Source: Daejeonia sp002484105
GTDB taxonomy: Bacteria; Bacteroidota; Bacteroidia; Flavobacteriales; Weeksellaceae
NCBI RefSeq assembly: GCF_051175565.1
Contig: NZ_CP195105.1
Span: 682,001-746,000 of the forward strand
DNA length: 64,000 nt
Reading direction: 5' to 3'
The position numbers and the translations under genes were made by a program. Below, piece by piece: positions 1 through 9,798 of the stretch. The notes below the pieces were generated by a model, which had not been told where the DNA came from, made no database searches, and worked only from the letters and a program-made list of their open reading frames with translations. How positions within the stretch are numbered: the stretch's first letter is position 1; each line of letters opens with the position of its first letter.

Positions 1-342
1 AAGGCATATGAAGGTTCGATGATTACTGTTTTGGGAACTTCACTTCAGAACAAAGATATTCTCACGTATTTCATGACGACTTCCTGGGAAGCTATTGGTC
101 TCGAGATGGAAGGTGCACATTATCAGAAAGCTATTCAGGTGGCGTCCAGAATCAGGCATCATATTTCAGAAGATCTGTTCCTGTGCTATGCGTATTATGC
201 ATCCGACAATCCGCTGGAAACCGGAAGCACACTTTCCTCCGGAGGACTTGGGCTGACGGGTGTGAAACCAACCTACATGATCACCTACCGTATTCTGAGA
301 AAAATTTTCGAACGGGCAGCCGGGGAAAAAACATCAAAATAA
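1..342 (+). CDS. Nucleoside phosphorylase-like protein, C-terminal part (partial)
   Basis: The reading frame is open from the first base, so only the C-terminal 113 residues or so are present and the start lies outside the window. The visible part contains GLEMEGAHY, which resembles the xMEG substrate-binding loop of MTA/SAH nucleosidases and purine phosphorylases, followed by a helical region and a polar tail. It may belong to the flavobacterial DUF6909 family, which I recall only loosely. A strong terminator follows directly, so this is the last gene of its transcript. The function is inferred from one motif, so the enzyme class is tentative. Confidence 0.5.
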   Translation, partial: KAYEGSMITVLGTSLQNKDILTYFMTTSWEAIGLEMEGAHYQKAIQVASRIRHHISEDLFLCYAYYASDNPLETGSTLSSGGLGLTGVKPTYMITYRILRKIFERAAGEKTSK

Positions 343-350
343 AACCCAAC

Positions 351-387
351 AACAAACCCTGAACGTCATACTTCAGGGCTTGTTTTT
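351..387 (+). terminator. Rho-independent terminator after the partial first gene
   Basis: Inverted repeat with arms ACAAACCCTGAA and TTCAGGGCTTGT (one mismatch) around a 7-nt loop, followed by a run of six T. It separates the first gene from the peptidase gene. Confidence 0.8.
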
Positions 388-429
388 TATAAAATTGCTA
401 TCTTCGGCTTTTAAAAATTCAATTTGAAG

Positions 430-2274
430 ATGAATAAAGGACTTGTCTATTTGTTTCTGATGCTGTTTTCTGTGGCAGGAGCACAGCAGAATGCTTATTA
501 TCAGCAGAATGCCAGGTATACTATGGATATTGAGGTTGATGCGGCAGATTTTACTTATCAGGGAAAACAAACGGTGAAGTATACCAATAATTCTCCGGAT
601 GCATTGCGGGTGGTATATTTTCATTTGTACTGGAATGCATTCAGGCCTGGTTCTATGATGGATCAGCGCGTGCAGGCGCAGGGTAAAAAAGGCGACAGCA
701 GGCTTCAGAAAGATGGCGTTTCGAGACTCGCGCAGATACCGGAAGCTCAGACGGGTTTCCAGAATATTCACTGGATCAGGCAGAATGGGACGGATCTGAA
801 GTTTGAAATTCAGGAAACGATCATGAAGGTTTATCTCAATACACCGCTTGCTCCGAATTCTTCCACGGATTTTACGATGGAATGGGATGCACAGATACCC
901 ATGCAGATTCGCAGAAGCGGCCGCAACAACCGGGAAGGTGTAGCCATGACCATGACACAGTGGTATCCGAAAATTGCAGAATATGACTATGACGGATGGG
1001 CTGCTTTTGATTATGTAGGAAGAGAGTTCCATGCACCTTTTGCAGATTTTGATGTGACAATTAAAATTGATAAAGATTATGTTGTGGGAGCAGGTGGCGT
1101 GCTGCAGAACCCGCTTGAAGTGAAAGGCTATGATGACAACAGTAATGTGAAATTCGATGCCGGCAACAAAGCAGTATGGCACTGGAAAGCCAAAAATATT
1201 CTGGATTTTGCGTGGGCTGCAGATCCCGATTATTCGGTAGAACATTTTACGATTCTTGACGGACCTAAAGTATATTATGTATATCAGAAATCAGACAAAA
1301 CACAGTTCTGGGAAGCTTCCAAGCCTTATATTAAGAATTTTTTCCAGCTGATGAATGCAACATTCGGACGTTATTCCTATCCGACCTATACTTATATTCA
1401 GGGAGGTGACGGTGGTATGGAATATGGCATGTGCAGTATGATTCTCGGTGAAGCAACTACGCTCGAGGGGCTCGTTGGGCTTATGGTGCACGAAGGAGGA
1501 CATTCGTGGTTTCAGCAAATGCTGGCCACCAACGAAAGTATGCGCCCCTGGATGGACGAAGGTTTTACGTCCTATGCTGAAGATTTTGTAATGTACCGGC
1601 TGTTTCCGCCACAGCAGCCATGGCCGAATCCGTATGTGAACGCTATTAAAGGCTATGTAAATTTCACCAAAACCGGACTCGAGGAACCGGCATCCTGGCT
1701 CGGGGATCACCATGATAGCGGTAGTGCATATACGTATGCAAGTTATGTAAAAGGTGAACTTTATCTGGTAGAGTTGGGATACATTATGGGTGAGCCCACC
1801 CTTTCGAAAGTGATGAAAGAATACTTTGCTGCATGGAATCTCAAACACCCTTCTGACCGTGATTTTCTGCATATTGCACAGCAGGTTTCCGGGATGGATC
1901 TGAAATGGTTTCATCACTACTGGCTCAATACCACCAAAACTATTGACTACGCGGTGAAAAGTGTCCAGTATGGCAAGGATTCTACCGTAATAACTCTTGA
2001 AAACAAAGGAGGTGTTCCGATGCCGATAGATTTCAGTATTCTTACCAAAGATAAAAAAATCATCAGTTACCAGATTCCGCTTAATATGACACATACATGG
2101 AAATCCGCAGACATATACGGCGATTTTACGACACTTGCATACTGGCCATGGACACAGAAAGAATACACTTTTACCATTCCATATAGCAGGCAGCAGCTGT
2201 CGGCATTGGGAATTGATTTTTCGCAGCGTCTTGCAGATGTCAATCCGCAGGATAATATCGTGGAAGTGAAATAG
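430..2274 (+). CDS. M1 family metallopeptidase (aminopeptidase), exported
   Basis: Zinc aminopeptidase of the M1 (gluzincin) family, expected to trim N-terminal residues from peptides outside the cytoplasm. The HEGGHSW motif supplies the zinc ligands H354 and H358 and the catalytic E355. The third ligand is E377 in WMDEGF, 18 residues after the second histidine, exactly the M1 spacing. A GGMEYG stretch upstream matches the GxMEN exopeptidase loop with Y in place of N. The protein starts with a signal peptide ending near VAGAQQ. An in-frame TTG at 424 would add two residues, but I chose the ATG at 430. coaX follows after only a few bases, so the two may be cotranscribed. Confidence 0.93.
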   Translation: MNKGLVYLFLMLFSVAGAQQNAYYQQNARYTMDIEVDAADFTYQGKQTVKYTNNSPDALRVVYFHLYWNAFRPGSMMDQRVQAQGKKGDSRLQKDGVSRLAQIPEAQTGFQNIHWIRQNGTDLKFEIQETIMKVYLNTPLAPNSSTDFTMEWDAQIPMQIRRSGRNNREGVAMTMTQWYPKIAEYDYDGWAAFDYVGREFHAPFADFDVTIKIDKDYVVGAGGVLQNPLEVKGYDDNSNVKFDAGNKAVWHWKAKNILDFAWAADPDYSVEHFTILDGPKVYYVYQKSDKTQFWEASKPYIKNFFQLMNATFGRYSYPTYTYIQGGDGGMEYGMCSMILGEATTLEGLVGLMVHEGGHSWFQQMLATNESMRPWMDEGFTSYAEDFVMYRLFPPQQPWPNPYVNAIKGYVNFTKTGLEEPASWLGDHHDSGSAYTYASYVKGELYLVELGYIMGEPTLSKVMKEYFAAWNLKHPSDRDFLHIAQQVSGMDLKWFHHYWLNTTKTIDYAVKSVQYGKDSTVITLENKGGVPMPIDFSILTKDKKIISYQIPLNMTHTWKSADIYGDFTTLAYWPWTQKEYTFTIPYSRQQLSALGIDFSQRLADVNPQDNIVEVK

Positions 2275-2282
2275 AGATGAGA

Positions 2283-3053
2283 ATGAATTATATCGTAATC
2301 AATATAGGAAACACCAATATCCGTTTTGGGCTTTTCCATGACGATAATTGTGATGTTTCCTGGGTAATCAACACCAAACCTTATAAAACTGTAGACGAAC
2401 TTTTTGTGCAGTTTCTGATGCTTTATCAGACCTATGGTGTCGATGTCAGAAACGTGAAGAAAGTAATTGTCGGTTCGGTGGTTCCTCAGCTCACTAAAGT
2501 TGTCGAGGTAGCCATCCGCAGAATTCATAATCTGAAGCCCGTGGTCGTCAGCCGTTCTACAAAATCCACTGTAGAACCTAAATCGAAGCAGATGGGAACG
2601 GATATTTATGCCAATCTTGTAGCAGCGCATACTCTATATCCCGGGCGGAAAAAAATTATCCTTGATTTCGGTACGGCGCTTACGGCAAGCTGTATTGATG
2701 AATCCGGAGAAACGCGCGGAGTGATTATCGCGCCAGGTATTATCACCTCACTGAACAGTCTGATCCATGATACCGCGCAGCTTCCGGAAATAGAACTGGT
2801 AAAACCCAAATCCATTCTCGGCCTCGATACGATTTCCTGTATGCAGAGCGGTATGGTGTACGGATATCTTGGTATGGTAGAAGGTTTCATCACGCGTATT
2901 GATGATGAGGTACAGGACACTTGCCTTGTGGTGGCAACCGGCGGAGTTTCGCATGTGTATAAGCCTCTTACGGACAAAATACATATTCTGGATCGCCTGC
3001 ATACGCTTAAAGGTCTTTACTTTCTTGGAAAGAACGTAAACGTTTCGGAATAA
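2283..3053 (+). CDS. coaX: Type III pantothenate kinase
   Basis: ATP-dependent phosphorylation of pantothenate, the first step of coenzyme A synthesis, in the cytoplasm. It is an ASKHA-fold protein of about 256 residues, the normal CoaX length. Visible motifs are the phosphate-1 loop NIGNTNIRFG at the N-terminus, DFGTALT around residue 128 (catalytic aspartate) and the C-terminal TGG motif (VVATGGVS). The N-terminal motif is normally DxGNT, but here the aspartate is replaced by asparagine. An upstream ATG at 2277 would add two residues. The ATG at 2283 fits the usual family start better. It lies 8 nt after the M1 peptidase stop, suggesting cotranscription. Confidence 0.92.
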   Translation: MNYIVINIGNTNIRFGLFHDDNCDVSWVINTKPYKTVDELFVQFLMLYQTYGVDVRNVKKVIVGSVVPQLTKVVEVAIRRIHNLKPVVVSRSTKSTVEPKSKQMGTDIYANLVAAHTLYPGRKKIILDFGTALTASCIDESGETRGVIIAPGIITSLNSLIHDTAQLPEIELVKPKSILGLDTISCMQSGMVYGYLGMVEGFITRIDDEVQDTCLVVATGGVSHVYKPLTDKIHILDRLHTLKGLYFLGKNVNVSE

Positions 3054-3055
3054 AA

Positions 3056-3086
3056 CAGCCACCAGTGGAATACGCCGGCGGCTGTT
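3056..3086 (-). terminator. Terminator between coaX and the convergent gene
   Basis: A stem of about 9 bp (ACAGCCGCC / GGTGGCTGT on the minus strand) is followed by TTTTATT on the minus strand. It therefore fits termination of the minus-strand gene at 3103-3780, and coaX may use the same hairpin. Confidence 0.6.
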
Positions 3087-3102
3087 GGTGCGGAATCTGC
3101 AA

Positions 3103-3780
3103 TCAACCGATAGCGTTGATGAGGTTTTTGAGGTCTTTCTCGCTGGAGAAATCAACCTTGTTCTTTTTAAGATAAGCTTCTATAGCGTCTTTTTTCTCAG
3201 GAAGAAATTCGATAAGTTTCTTCTTGTTTTTGGGGAATTCTGTGATTTCTCCATCTTTAATCTGTATAAAAAACCGGGGTTTTAGCGCTGTAAAGCGTGC
3301 AGGCTGGTCTTCTGCATAGGAGTTTCTGGCTTTTTGGAAGTCATGGAATTCTGTCTTTTCTTTTTTGTAGAAGGAAAAATTATTTTTTGTTGTTATCAGA
3401 AACAAATATCCTTCATAGGGTTGGCCGTTGTCCGTATATTTCTTCAGTACCACCATCTCATTGGTGGGGATGATTTTAATGCTTGAAAATTTTTCTTCCC
3501 TTGGAATAACGTACGCATTGCCATCTTCGCCTTTAACTTCCATATCATCCTTGTAAGCGTTGTATCTCAGTAATATAGTTGTATTAATGCCTTCAATTCT
3601 TGCAGAAATAAAAGAATTCCATAGATATGGGGTACCTTCGGTACTACTGTTTTTCTCTGAATCATATGCTTTATTTTTAAATAAGGTGTTGTTCAGATTG
3701 GGGGAATCGTTAAAATATGTTACTTGTGCATTTGAAATAACGCAGGTAAGTATGGCTATTGATGTTAATTTAAGTTTCAT
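3103..3780 (-). CDS. Small secreted protein of unknown function (paralogue of 9845-10495)
   Basis: 225 residues with a clear signal peptide (MKLKLTSIAILTCVISNAQ), so exported. I do not recognise a known family. It shares a colinear set of motifs with the protein at 9845-10495: G-x-PY-W/D near residue 50, EGI-x-T/S-T, LRYNAY-x-D-x-ME, a central YxxNG/GY-x-L/F-x-I segment, an N/NSY box and a C-terminal lysine-rich EKDL motif. The two are therefore paralogues of the same length class. They flank an IS element and a SusC/SusD pair in opposite orientations. Its start abuts the AT-rich region next to the IS element. Confidence 0.75.
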   Translation of the reverse strand: MKLKLTSIAILTCVISNAQVTYFNDSPNLNNTLFKNKAYDSEKNSSTEGTPYLWNSFISARIEGINTTILLRYNAYKDDMEVKGEDGNAYVIPREEKFSSIKIIPTNEMVVLKKYTDNGQPYEGYLFLITTKNNFSFYKKEKTEFHDFQKARNSYAEDQPARFTALKPRFFIQIKDGEITEFPKNKKKLIEFLPEKKDAIEAYLKKNKVDFSSEKDLKNLINAIG

Positions 3781-4000
3781 AAAATAATTTTTTTTGGAGC
3801 AAAGTATTTTGTTAATTTAATAATAAATATTTCTATTTATGAGAATTTAGTAATTATAATAGAAGTAAAGGTATATATGTAGTAAAAAAAAGTAAATTAA
3901 ATTATTCTAATCTTATCATGTGAGTTTGTATGCTATTATCAGTTGCATATAGATTATTATAATAAGTTTATAAATAATTTGTTCATTTTAATAATAATTA

Positions 4001-5477
4001 GTCACCCCTTAAAAAGCCATTATTTTAGTTTCGGCAAAAATGGTGGCTTTGTTTTTTATTGAAAAATTGAATAGTATTTGAAGCCAAAAAATAATATGAG
4101 CTTTGATTTGGTTTAATCTGAGCTTTAAATTATATCCAATTCCTGCTAGAAGAGCATTATGAATGTCTCCTAAAACACCCTTTAGGAAATTTAATCCTAA
4201 GGAGTGGTTTCTTTTTAAATGCGAGATACAAGGTTCAATTGCTGCTCTTGCCCGGAATCTTAATCTTGCGACTTGCTGCCCGTATCTTGTCTTTTCTTTT
4301 TTTGTGGGAAGCAAAATTGCCGTTCCTCCCACTTCTTTGATTCCTCTAAACCCTCGGTCTGTACTTGCTTTCGTAGGTCTTGTTCCTCCAACGGATTTTC
4401 GTACCCGTTCACTCTGTGCCAATGATTCTTCCAAAGTTTTGCTGTCGTGAGGGTTGCCGGAAAATCTTTTTACCGAGGTGATGATGCCTGTTTTCCGACC
4501 TCTTACTACCGCCACTTTTGTCCCAAACTCGTATGCTTTTCCGGACTTTCCTTTCGCAATGCAAGCCACCTGCGATTCGTGAAGGCTGTAAACTTTATCT
4601 TTTGTATTGCGCTCCTGGGTAAGTGCTTTGAGGTAAATTTTAAAAACTTCTTCATAGTCCTTCAAAACATTCTCGGGAAGTTTTCTTTCCAATTCCCGAA
4701 GCACTCTTTTGCCGAGAGTTCTGAGCTTTTTCCTCGCCATTTTAGCGTTCTTCCGTCTTTTAGGGTGGTGCCCGAAATAAGATTCCCTCAGCAGTTGCTT
4801 GCTTACTCTTTTGTAGCTTTGCCTTTGTACAACCCCCTCTTTCTTGGCTATTTTGCTACAATTGTCAATCACTTTTTTTGCCAGTTTGGAATCGGTGGGA
4901 AAGGTAATATTCTTCTCCTGAACGGTGGTGTCAATCTGAACTTCAGCTTCGGTGTGGGCGTTGGGATGAAGCGAAACGCTTTGCCCCAAAAGGAATTCCA
5001 AACCTCTCTCACCAATTCTTTTTCTGAAATGAACAAAATTACTAGGATCGGAAGGCTGCTCTGTCTGAAAAAAGGTTTCTCCTGTAAAATACTGCCAATA
5101 GGCATTCTCAATCCATCTTTCTACCACGCTCTCATCACTTTCTTTAAACATTTCCTTGAGCAAAAGCATACCTGCTATTTTACGAATCGCAATAGAGGGT
5201 CTTCCGCCTTGTGAAAATAATTTTTCAAACTCTGCCTCCATTTTATCCCAGGAAATCTCATTTGCTAGTTTCACCAGCGGATGCTCCATATTGATGAGTT
5301 CAGTCAGTCGGGTCTTGAATAAATTTTGCTGTAAATCGGGTTTTATTTTACCTAACATTTTGCCACTTTTTATATCCTAAAAATACGATTTCCTGCAATT
5401 ATACACAAGCTTTTTTGATGTTTATTAATGATTATTTATCACATTATCAAATAGTTAATGCGAAATTAAGGGATGAC
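4001..5477 (-). mobile_element. IS5-superfamily insertion sequence (complete)
   Basis: About 1.48 kb with one transposase gene. The left end begins GTCACCCCTTAA and the right end, read inward on the other strand, GTCATCCCTTAA. That is 11 of 12 identical, with weaker matching beyond. The hexamer TAATTA flanks both ends (3995-4000 and 5478-5483), consistent with a target-site duplication, though the hexamer is itself palindromic so its exact length is uncertain. The transposase stop codon lies inside the left inverted repeat. The element ends only 44 bp before the start codon of the downstream SusC gene. Confidence 0.88.
4009..5358 (-). CDS. IS5-superfamily DDE transposase
   Basis: 449 residues, intact. 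The N-terminal part (GRPSIAIRKIAGMLLLKEMF, then YWQYFTGE and F-x-HFRKRIG) matches the N-terminal DUF772-type region of IS5/IS1182 transposases. The catalytic triad is visible as D in IDTTVQEKNI, D in STDRGFRG and E in AAIEPCISHLKR. The protein would cut and rejoin the element ends. The ORF fills nearly the whole element and its stop lies within the inverted repeat. No frameshift is seen, so the copy could be active. Confidence 0.9.
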   Translation of the reverse strand: MLGKIKPDLQQNLFKTRLTELINMEHPLVKLANEISWDKMEAEFEKLFSQGGRPSIAIRKIAGMLLLKEMFKESDESVVERWIENAYWQYFTGETFFQTEQPSDPSNFVHFRKRIGERGLEFLLGQSVSLHPNAHTEAEVQIDTTVQEKNITFPTDSKLAKKVIDNCSKIAKKEGVVQRQSYKRVSKQLLRESYFGHHPKRRKNAKMARKKLRTLGKRVLRELERKLPENVLKDYEEVFKIYLKALTQERNTKDKVYSLHESQVACIAKGKSGKAYEFGTKVAVVRGRKTGIITSVKRFSGNPHDSKTLEESLAQSERVRKSVGGTRPTKASTDRGFRGIKEVGGTAILLPTKKEKTRYGQQVARLRFRARAAIEPCISHLKRNHSLGLNFLKGVLGDIHNALLAGIGYNLKLRLNQIKAHIIFWLQILFNFSIKNKATIFAETKIMAF

Positions 5478-5521
5478 TAATTAACATATTTGCAGATGTT
5501 AATTATTAAAATTATGTTAAT

Positions 5522-8356
5522 ATGAATGTAAAACTAACTAGTACATTGAGTATGGCGGCACTCTTCTTTCTAAGTGGGAACGCTTTTGCTCAGAAAAAAG
5601 ACTCTACTAAAGTTACTAATATCGATGAAGTCGTGGTTATGGGATATACCACGAAAAAATCTTCGGACGTTACAGGTAATGCGGTACAGCTTACAACTGA
5701 AAAAATCAATACCCCATCTGCCATCACCATTGACCAGACATTGCAAGGTCAGGCTGCTGGTGTGGTTGTAAATGCTTCTTCTGGAACTCCCGGATCAGTT
5801 CAATCCATCAGAATCCGTGGTATTGGCTCAATTAATGCTAGTAACGCTCCGTTATTCGTTGTTGACGGTGTGCCTATCATGAATGACAACCTCAATGCTG
5901 ATAACGACGTTAGTTCTTCTCTGTCACCATTATCTACATTGAATAATGAAGACATTGAGAGCATGACGGTACTAAAAGATGCAGCAGCTACAGCAGCTTA
6001 TGGTGCAAGAGGATCTAACGGTGTAATAGTTATCACAACCAAAAAAGGAAAAAAAGGAAAAACAAGCTTCCAGCTGGATACCAATGTTGGCTTCCAGAGC
6101 GATGCTTTTATGAAGCGACATCCTCTTACCGGGGCTCAGAAGCTGGAACTACTTGGCGAAGCCTTATATAATGACGGATATGCTGATTCTGCAACCGAAG
6201 GTATTGATGTAGCAAAAACTTATAACTTAGGTGGAGTTGGTGAATGGGACGGAAAGGAATATAACTGGGAAGATATCATCAGACGTAAAAATGCAATGAT
6301 GTATACCACCAATCTGAGCGCAGCAGGTGGAGATGAAAAATCTGACTTCTATGCATCTTTGGGTTATAATAAAACCGAAGGAACTGTTATAACCCGTAAT
6401 CCTTTTGAAAGGATTACCGGTAAATTTAATTACAACCGCAAACTGACAGACAGATTAAAGTTACAGTCGAATTTCACAGGTTCCTGGATTACTCAAAATC
6501 CAATCCTGGAAGGAGGAAGTTATTATTCCAACCCATATCTTATCAAAATATTGATGAACCCCTGGGTAAGCCCATACAATTCTGACGGCAGCATCAATAT
6601 TGGAGACAATTGGAATACGAGTTTAGCCAACATTCTCTACGTAACCCAGAATAACATCTACAGGAATACTATTGTAAGAGGTATTGCCAACGTAAAACTT
6701 GACTATGAACTTGCAAAAAGACTGACCTACAGCACAAGAGTAAGTTTGGATTATATGGATGTGGACAACAAAACTTATGCAAACCGTTATAATGGAGACG
6801 GATCCTCTATCAACGGCTACGGAGAAAGAACTCTGCAGAAAAATTATAATTTTGTTATCCAGAACTCTTTGAATTATTGGTTCACACTTGAACAACACCG
6901 TTTTGACTTTACGGCAATTCACGAATTCCAAAAAAACCAATATGACTATATCTATGCCTTTGGACAAAATTACTCAACAGATGGCCTGACCAATATTGCA
7001 TCCGCTGCAGACAACTATCAGGCATCAACTCAATATGCGGACTGGAAGAACGTCTCCTATCTGGGTATGTTCAATTATAATTTTGATAACAGGCTCAATA
7101 TAGATGCCACCATCAGAAGAGAGGGATCTTCAAAATTTGCTAAAGATCACAGATTTGGTACATTCTGGTCAACAGGTATTGCTTATAATCTGAACAGAGA
7201 TATTCTTTCCGATGTATTTAACGACCTTAAACTTAGAGCTTCCTACGGGCTTACCGGTAATTCAGGCATAGATGTCAACAAATACCAGACAACACTTTCC
7301 TATGACAGTAATTACGGTGGCAACGGAGCAGCATATCCGAGTGTCTTGGGTAATGATGACTTAACATGGGAAAAAAACAAGACATTTGATGTCGGGTTAA
7401 CTTTTGCATTGCTCAACAACAGAATTTCAGGATCATTCGCATATTACCACAAAAAAACATATGACTTGCTTCAGTCGGTTCCCGTATCCCTTACCAACGG
7501 ATATACAGCTCAGGTAATCAATGTCGGTTCACTTCTCAACAAAGGTTATGAGGCCTCTTTAAGTTTTGATATAATTAAAACAGAAGACTTCACCTGGACT
7601 TTATCTGGTAATATAGCTACTGTTAAGAACGAAGTACTGAATTTAGCCAAAGATTCTAACGGAGATTATATAGACCCTAATGCGGGAAGCTCCTACAAAA
7701 CTACAGAAATCGGAAGACAGCTTGCTTATTGGAATATGCCAACGTGGGCTGGTGTTGATCCTGAAACAGGTTCGCCACTATGGTATGTTGACGGTAAATC
7801 CGGCGAAACAACATCCAGCTATAGCCAGGCAGGAAGATCTTACCAGGGAACAAGTATTCCGAAATACTCCGGAGGTATTACTACTAACTTCAGTTATAAA
7901 AACTGGTTCCTGAATGCGACCCTGTATTTTGCAGGCGGACATAAAATTTACGATTATTACACCCAGTTCTATATGAGAACCAATGCTTTCACTTTAGTCA
8001 ACTATAGTGGAGATCAGGAATTACTTGACAGATGGCAGAACCCAGGAGACATCACTGATGTACCAAAACTTTCCTATGAAAACAATGACTATTTCTATAT
8101 GCCTTCCACCAGATTCTTATATGACGGTACTTTCGCGAGACTAAAAGATTTAAGCCTTGGTTATAATATTGACAAACCTTTCCTTAGAGAAATCGGCATC
8201 AACGGCCTCACACTGTCAGTAAGAGGTACAAACCTTTTCACTTGGGTGAAAGACAAGGATCTCAGACTTGATCCTGAGACTCAGGTTAGTGGTTACACAA
8301 GTTTGACAACACCACCTACAAAGTCCTTCATCTTTGGTGTTAACATTAAATTCTAA
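5522..8356 (+). CDS. SusC/RagA-family TonB-linked outer membrane transporter
   Basis: 944-residue TonB-dependent outer membrane barrel that would import an oligomeric nutrient together with its SusD partner. After a signal peptide (ending GNAFAQ) there is a TonB-box-like segment (VTNIDEVVVMGY), a plug domain with the SusC signatures IRIRGIGSI-like, VVDGVP and AAYGARGSNGVI, then a long barrel ending in the aromatic FIFGVNIKF. It lacks the N-terminal carboxypeptidase-D-like domain found in many SusC proteins. The SusD gene follows after 19 nt. No glycosidase is next to it, so the substrate cannot be predicted. The IS5 element lies in its promoter region and may have changed its expression. Confidence 0.95.
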   Translation: MNVKLTSTLSMAALFFLSGNAFAQKKDSTKVTNIDEVVVMGYTTKKSSDVTGNAVQLTTEKINTPSAITIDQTLQGQAAGVVVNASSGTPGSVQSIRIRGIGSINASNAPLFVVDGVPIMNDNLNADNDVSSSLSPLSTLNNEDIESMTVLKDAAATAAYGARGSNGVIVITTKKGKKGKTSFQLDTNVGFQSDAFMKRHPLTGAQKLELLGEALYNDGYADSATEGIDVAKTYNLGGVGEWDGKEYNWEDIIRRKNAMMYTTNLSAAGGDEKSDFYASLGYNKTEGTVITRNPFERITGKFNYNRKLTDRLKLQSNFTGSWITQNPILEGGSYYSNPYLIKILMNPWVSPYNSDGSINIGDNWNTSLANILYVTQNNIYRNTIVRGIANVKLDYELAKRLTYSTRVSLDYMDVDNKTYANRYNGDGSSINGYGERTLQKNYNFVIQNSLNYWFTLEQHRFDFTAIHEFQKNQYDYIYAFGQNYSTDGLTNIASAADNYQASTQYADWKNVSYLGMFNYNFDNRLNIDATIRREGSSKFAKDHRFGTFWSTGIAYNLNRDILSDVFNDLKLRASYGLTGNSGIDVNKYQTTLSYDSNYGGNGAAYPSVLGNDDLTWEKNKTFDVGLTFALLNNRISGSFAYYHKKTYDLLQSVPVSLTNGYTAQVINVGSLLNKGYEASLSFDIIKTEDFTWTLSGNIATVKNEVLNLAKDSNGDYIDPNAGSSYKTTEIGRQLAYWNMPTWAGVDPETGSPLWYVDGKSGETTSSYSQAGRSYQGTSIPKYSGGITTNFSYKNWFLNATLYFAGGHKIYDYYTQFYMRTNAFTLVNYSGDQELLDRWQNPGDITDVPKLSYENNDYFYMPSTRFLYDGTFARLKDLSLGYNIDKPFLREIGINGLTLSVRGTNLFTWVKDKDLRLDPETQVSGYTSLTTPPTKSFIFGVNIKF

Positions 8357-8375
8357 TTATTTTAAAATTCTTAAA

Positions 8376-9779
8376 ATGAAAAAAATATTATATATATCAC
8401 TTGCTCTTGCAGCCGCGGTCCCAGCATTAAATTCATGTAGAGATGCCGATTTGGATCCCACTCTTGCCCAAGACAAAGACCTTGAAAGCGGTATCAACAG
8501 TGCAGACGACTTACAAACAGTTTTGAATTCAGCATATGACCGAATGAGCCATTATACTTATTATGGTCGTGATTTTATTATTTTTGGAGAGGTAAGATCA
8601 GACAATACCTATGCAAATGGAAACTCCAACAGATTTCCAAATGTTAACGCATTTAACATGATCTCCACAGATGCATATGCATCTGATACATGGACAAGAA
8701 TGTACAAAGTTGTCCAGAGTGCCAATACAGTTATTGGGAAAGACGAGAGCCAACTTACGGGAGATAAAGACCTTGCTAAAAATGTTAAAGGGCAAGCCTA
8801 TGCAGTAAGAGCTCTTGCACACTTTGATCTACTTAGGCTATTCGGTCAGTATGATGCTAAAAATCATGATATGTCTGCATTGGGTATTCCTTATGTAACC
8901 AGCACAGAGATTGCATTCCCAAGCAGAGCCTCCGTTCAGGAAAACTATAACAGCATAATTGAAGATCTTGATACTGCCATCAGCCTCTTAGATGAATCAA
9001 TCAATACAAGCGATTTGTCAGATGCACATTTCTTTAATGTATATGGTGCAGAAGCTATTAAAGCAAGAGTTGCTTTATATTTCCAACAGTATGAAACCGC
9101 AAAAACAGCAGCAAAAGCTGTTATTGATAGTAAAAATTACTCTGTTATCAGCGCCAGTGGCTTTGCTTCAACATTTAAATCAGATTCTACTCCTAACCAA
9201 ATCTTTTCTATTGCCAACAGCGCATCGGATAATCAGGGAAACAACAGCCTTCAATCCATTTATAATGGAGATGCTTACGGTGATATTGTTCCTGTCGCTG
9301 CACTGCCGGGTATATATGATAAAAACGACGTCAGAAAATCTATCATAACTGATGACAAAGGTGAAGGTTCAATTGATGGAGAATTGAGAAATGTCGGAAA
9401 ATACCCTTCCATAAGCGGTGCTGATGACACACCTGTTATCAGATATGAAGAAGTAGTTCTTACCTATGCAGAAGCTCTGCTGAAAACCGGCGATGCTTCA
9501 ACAGCCCTCACCTACCTGAACAGTATTCCGGCAAATAGAGATGAAAGTGCATATTCTACTGCAACTTTGGACAATATTCTCCTTGAAAGAAGAAAAGAAT
9601 TTGCATTTGAAGGAATCCGTTTCTGGGATTTGGCAAGGACAGGGCAAGCCGTTCCGGTTATCAACTCTGTCGGCAGCACTACAGGAACAATTGCTTTCCC
9701 AAGCTATAAATATGCTTTCCCGATTCCAAATTCTGAAATCCAGGTAAATTCCAATATCGTTCAGAATGAAGGTTATTAA
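8376..9779 (+). CDS. SusD/RagB-family nutrient-binding outer membrane lipoprotein
   Basis: 467 residues. I chose the ATG at 8376 because it gives a lipoprotein signal, MKKILYISLALAAAVPALNSC, with the cysteine as lipid anchor. A longer frame from 8334 overlaps the SusC gene and has no signal at its start. The SusD fold is indicated by the TPR-like helices (AYAVRALAHFDLLRLFGQYD), the R-E-x-A-F-EGIRFWDLARTG motif near the C-terminus and the final PIPNSEIQ-NPN-like segment. It forms the lid of the preceding SusC barrel at the cell surface. A terminator follows. Confidence 0.95.
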   Translation: MKKILYISLALAAAVPALNSCRDADLDPTLAQDKDLESGINSADDLQTVLNSAYDRMSHYTYYGRDFIIFGEVRSDNTYANGNSNRFPNVNAFNMISTDAYASDTWTRMYKVVQSANTVIGKDESQLTGDKDLAKNVKGQAYAVRALAHFDLLRLFGQYDAKNHDMSALGIPYVTSTEIAFPSRASVQENYNSIIEDLDTAISLLDESINTSDLSDAHFFNVYGAEAIKARVALYFQQYETAKTAAKAVIDSKNYSVISASGFASTFKSDSTPNQIFSIANSASDNQGNNSLQSIYNGDAYGDIVPVAALPGIYDKNDVRKSIITDDKGEGSIDGELRNVGKYPSISGADDTPVIRYEEVVLTYAEALLKTGDASTALTYLNSIPANRDESAYSTATLDNILLERRKEFAFEGIRFWDLARTGQAVPVINSVGSTTGTIAFPSYKYAFPIPNSEIQVNSNIVQNEGY

Positions 9780-9798
9780 TTTTTAATAAAAAAACAGA

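Noticed and set aside
5478..5521. Perfect TAnnTTTG promoter for the first SusC gene
   Set aside because: The nearest match, CATATTTGC, misses the first T, and no -33 box is visible. I did not call a promoter.
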